Below, piece after piece: positions 61,845 through 64,000 of a stretch of DNA of 64,000 bases. Every line of letters begins with the position of its first letter. Positions within the stretch are counted from its first letter, which is position 1. The DNA comes from Phaeosaccion multiseriatum (taxonomy: Eukaryota; Ochrophyta, other classes), in NCBI GenBank assembly GCA_965112735.1, contig OZ218952.1, positions 5,642,001-5,706,000 of the forward strand. Direction: 5' to 3'. The notes beneath the pieces are model-generated. The model did no database searches. It was given only the letters and a program-made list of their open reading frames with translations, and was not told the DNA's origin. Position numbers and translations under genes: made by a program.

Positions 61845-64000
61845 TCACTCTCCTCCTGCTCCTGCGTCCCCTCCTCCCGCCGTGACCGCAGGGGAAGACC
61901 CGTCAGCGGGAGCCACCACTCCTCCAACAGTCCCGTCGACTCCGTCCCCCCCGTCCCCGCCTCCCGAGCTTACACCCCCCGCCCCTCCTCCGACGGCATA
62001 CTTGGAGTCGTTTCGGACCTCCAAGTTCCTCCCCATAAGGCTGCTGCCGTTCAGCGTAGCAATAGCCTGCTGGGCCTCCTCTATGGTGTTAAAGCGGACG
62101 GTGGCCCATCCCTTGGATCGGTTCTTGACCGGGTCCGTCATGATAGTCACGCTCGTCACTTCTCCACACCCATCGAAGTGCTCCTTAAGCTGAGCCCGCG
62201 TCGTGTCAAAGCTCATATTGCCCACAAAGACCTGAGGCGAGGGTGCCGCGTTGGCTTGCCCCAGACCATTCCGCTGCTGTGGCCTGTTCCCCACCCCCTT
62301 GTTCAGTCCTCCGCCCGGCCTGGTGGCGTTGAAGTTTCCCGCCTCCCTGTCCTCTCGCACAAATATCTGTCTGCCTTGCAGAGACGAGTTGTTGAGGTCC
62401 CTGTGAAGCCCATCGCGTACAACCAACAGCAGCACGACAAAGATAACCTCATTTAAGTTGTTCGACATTGATCGATGGAGGAGAGTAAACTAAAACTGAA
62501 ACCGGTTGTTAAGAGGGTAAGCATAGTGATAAGAGCAGATGCTCTCAGCGAGCGGAGCGACCAAACTAAGCAGCGAAGGAGAGGAGCCCCCCCCACACAC
62601 ACCGAATGCACACACCGCACCTGATGGCCTTCTGGGCCGCTCGGAAGTTGTCGTACTCAACCACACCGCAGCCTCTGCTCCGACCGTCTGGGAGGGAGGG
62701 AGGGAGGGAGGGAGGGAGGGAGGGAGGGAGAGATACACCAATATACCAAGGTCAGCACACGGGAGGGAGCGGAAGAGCTTCGTGCTTGGCAATGGCAAGA
62801 GGCCTCCCTCGTTCCGATTACTCCACACGCGTTCCGATTACTCACACTCCTTACGCTCACTCTATCTTCCATACTCCTCCTTACCCTCCCTCTCCTCTCA
62901 CTCCTTTTCCTTACTCCTCCTTTCTTTCTTACCTTGGTCCTGGAGCACATCGGCATGAATGACGTTTCCTAATAAAGGATGGCAAGAGAAGGGGGCGAAG
63001 TATACAGATACACAGCAAGTAGGCAATACAGTTAGCGCAACGGGAAGGCGCCGCACTCCCTCCCAAAGATCAAGCCGTCAGCCCCTCCTCCCCCTCCCCT
63101 CCTCTCCGACATATCATCAAGTAATATGAGACCCCCCTCCGCGCCCCTGGCGGGCCTCTGTCATAGTGGCTGCTGCCTTCTCCCCTCCCTCCTCGCCCCC
63201 CTGCCCCTTACCTACGCGGCGGCAATGGTCCTTGAGGTCCTGCCACGTGACTGCTCAGACACACACGCGCACACACGCACACACGAGAAGGGGAGGAGGG
63301 AGGAGGGGGGAAAGGGCGGGATGATGATTGATGGACCACAAGAGCGAAGAGAGCGAGGCCGAAGGCACAATTGCCAATGGACGACAGTACCGTACATCAC
63401 CGGGTGTCAGGACACAGCGTTGCCTGAAACGGGTGGGGCGGACGGACGACCGACAGACAGACTGCGTTTCCTATCGTACCTTCCCAACTCAAGTTCCCGA
63501 TGTACACGCGCGTCCCTCCGACGCCCACACCCGGCCCCTGCCTCCCCCCCTGGTAGTGCATGCCCTGCTGCTGCTGGTGCTGCTGGTGCTGCTGGGGGTG
63601 GCCCTGTTGGTGGTGCCCCTGATGAGGGCCTTGGTGGTGGTGCTGCTGCATGGGGTAGCCCCCGTACACAGGCCCACCCTGGTGGGGGGGGTGCTGTGAC
63701 GAGTGGTGGTGGTGGGGGTGGTGGTGAGGGTGCTGCTGGTGCATGGGCGCCATGTGCTGCTGGTTGTGCATCATGGGAGGGCCCTGCTCGCGGTCTTCCC
63801 TCACGAAGATGAGGCGCCCCTTGATCTCGGTGTTGTTCAGCTGGAGGGCAAGTGCGAAAGAGAGAGAGAGAGAGGGGGGTACGGACAAGGGAGTTTAGAA
63901 GGAGAAGGGAAGGAGAAGGAGAGGAGAGTGAGCTCAGCTCACGCCACAGGGGTCAAGGCCGGAACACGCCCCAGTAAGCAGAGCCTTCTTTACCTGTGCG
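61845..64000 (-). CDS. Multi-RRM RNA-binding protein, GBP2/HRB1-like, 5' end beyond window
   Basis: Exons 63840-63480, 63250-63212, 62968-62933, 62687-62621 and 62400-61845 share one frame; a further upstream exon must lie past 64000, since the window ends at a donor-like acctgtgcg. The first visible exon carries the end of an RRM ([20 protein letters not shown]), then a long His/Gln-rich linker (PMHQQHPHHHPHHHHSSQHP) and the start of the next RRM (RVYIGNLSWE). The middle RRM is split over four small exons ([41 protein letters not shown]). The last exon holds a complete RRM (VFVGNMSFDTTRAQLKEHFD, SKGWATVRFNTIEEAQQAIA) and a Gly/Ser tail. Paralogue of the gene at 54157-55787, sharing a 99-bp identical segment. 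Confidence 0.85.
62692..62731. repeat. (GGGA)n microsatellite
   Basis: About ten gggagg units next to the 3' splice site of an exon in the multi-RRM gene, the same arrangement as at 44967-45017. Confidence 0.95.

Overview
The window is nuclear DNA of a compact, GC-rich, intron-rich eukaryote. Most genes have several short introns (about 100-550 bp) with GT..AG borders, and nearly all the exon chains below close in a single reading frame across the junctions. Spacing is about 3 kb per gene, low-complexity tracts are very abundant, and one gene is an ankyrin-repeat protein of the kind expanded in stramenopile algae. A eustigmatophyte or related stramenopile alga is my best guess; nothing in the window proves it. 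No rRNA, tRNA, CRISPR or bacterial-type operon was seen.

Layout. 51-2435 (+) EGLN-type 2-oxoglutarate dioxygenase; 3054-4314 (-) Sec61 beta; 4511-5521 two long perfect-grade hairpins around an orphan ORF; 5681-10080 (-) UBE3C-like HECT ubiquitin ligase; 10368-14283 (+) TPR protein; 14793-17752 (-) acidic disordered protein; 17953-19002 (+) SFT2-like Golgi transport protein; 19654-24044 (+) large disordered protein with a DUF4614-like C-terminus; 24382-24783 (-) small basic protein; 24991-27072 (+) secreted cysteine-rich protein; 27704-28160 (+) small basic protein; 29035-30977 (-) unknown; 31363-35396 (-) Q/H-rich protein; 35638-43753 (-) 13-exon coiled-coil protein with an AIR9/SCAB-like Ig-type domain; 44190-45789 (-) RPAIN-like RPA-interacting protein; 45911-47305 (-) ankyrin protein; 47533-52983 (+) membrane protein with a very long Glu-rich linker; 52984-54156 inverted-repeat element plus minisatellite; 54157-55787 (-) two-RRM protein; 56126-61201 (+) RecQ helicase; 61845->64000 (-) paralogous multi-RRM protein, running off the window.

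Themes. Secretory pathway (Sec61 beta, SFT2, a secreted protein), ubiquitin and hydroxylation (HECT ligase, prolyl hydroxylase), and DNA maintenance (RPAIN, RecQ) are present, but there is no sign of co-regulated clustering. The most unusual content is non-genic: two near-perfect hairpins (70-bp and 42-bp arms), a 266-bp element with 40-bp terminal inverted repeats, a roughly 20-bp sequence found at least seven times in unrelated contexts, a recurrent GAAACTGAAAC-type motif, a block of TGAGGG-type hexamers inside a RecQ intron, and a 99-bp fully identical segment shared by the two RRM genes that flank RecQ.
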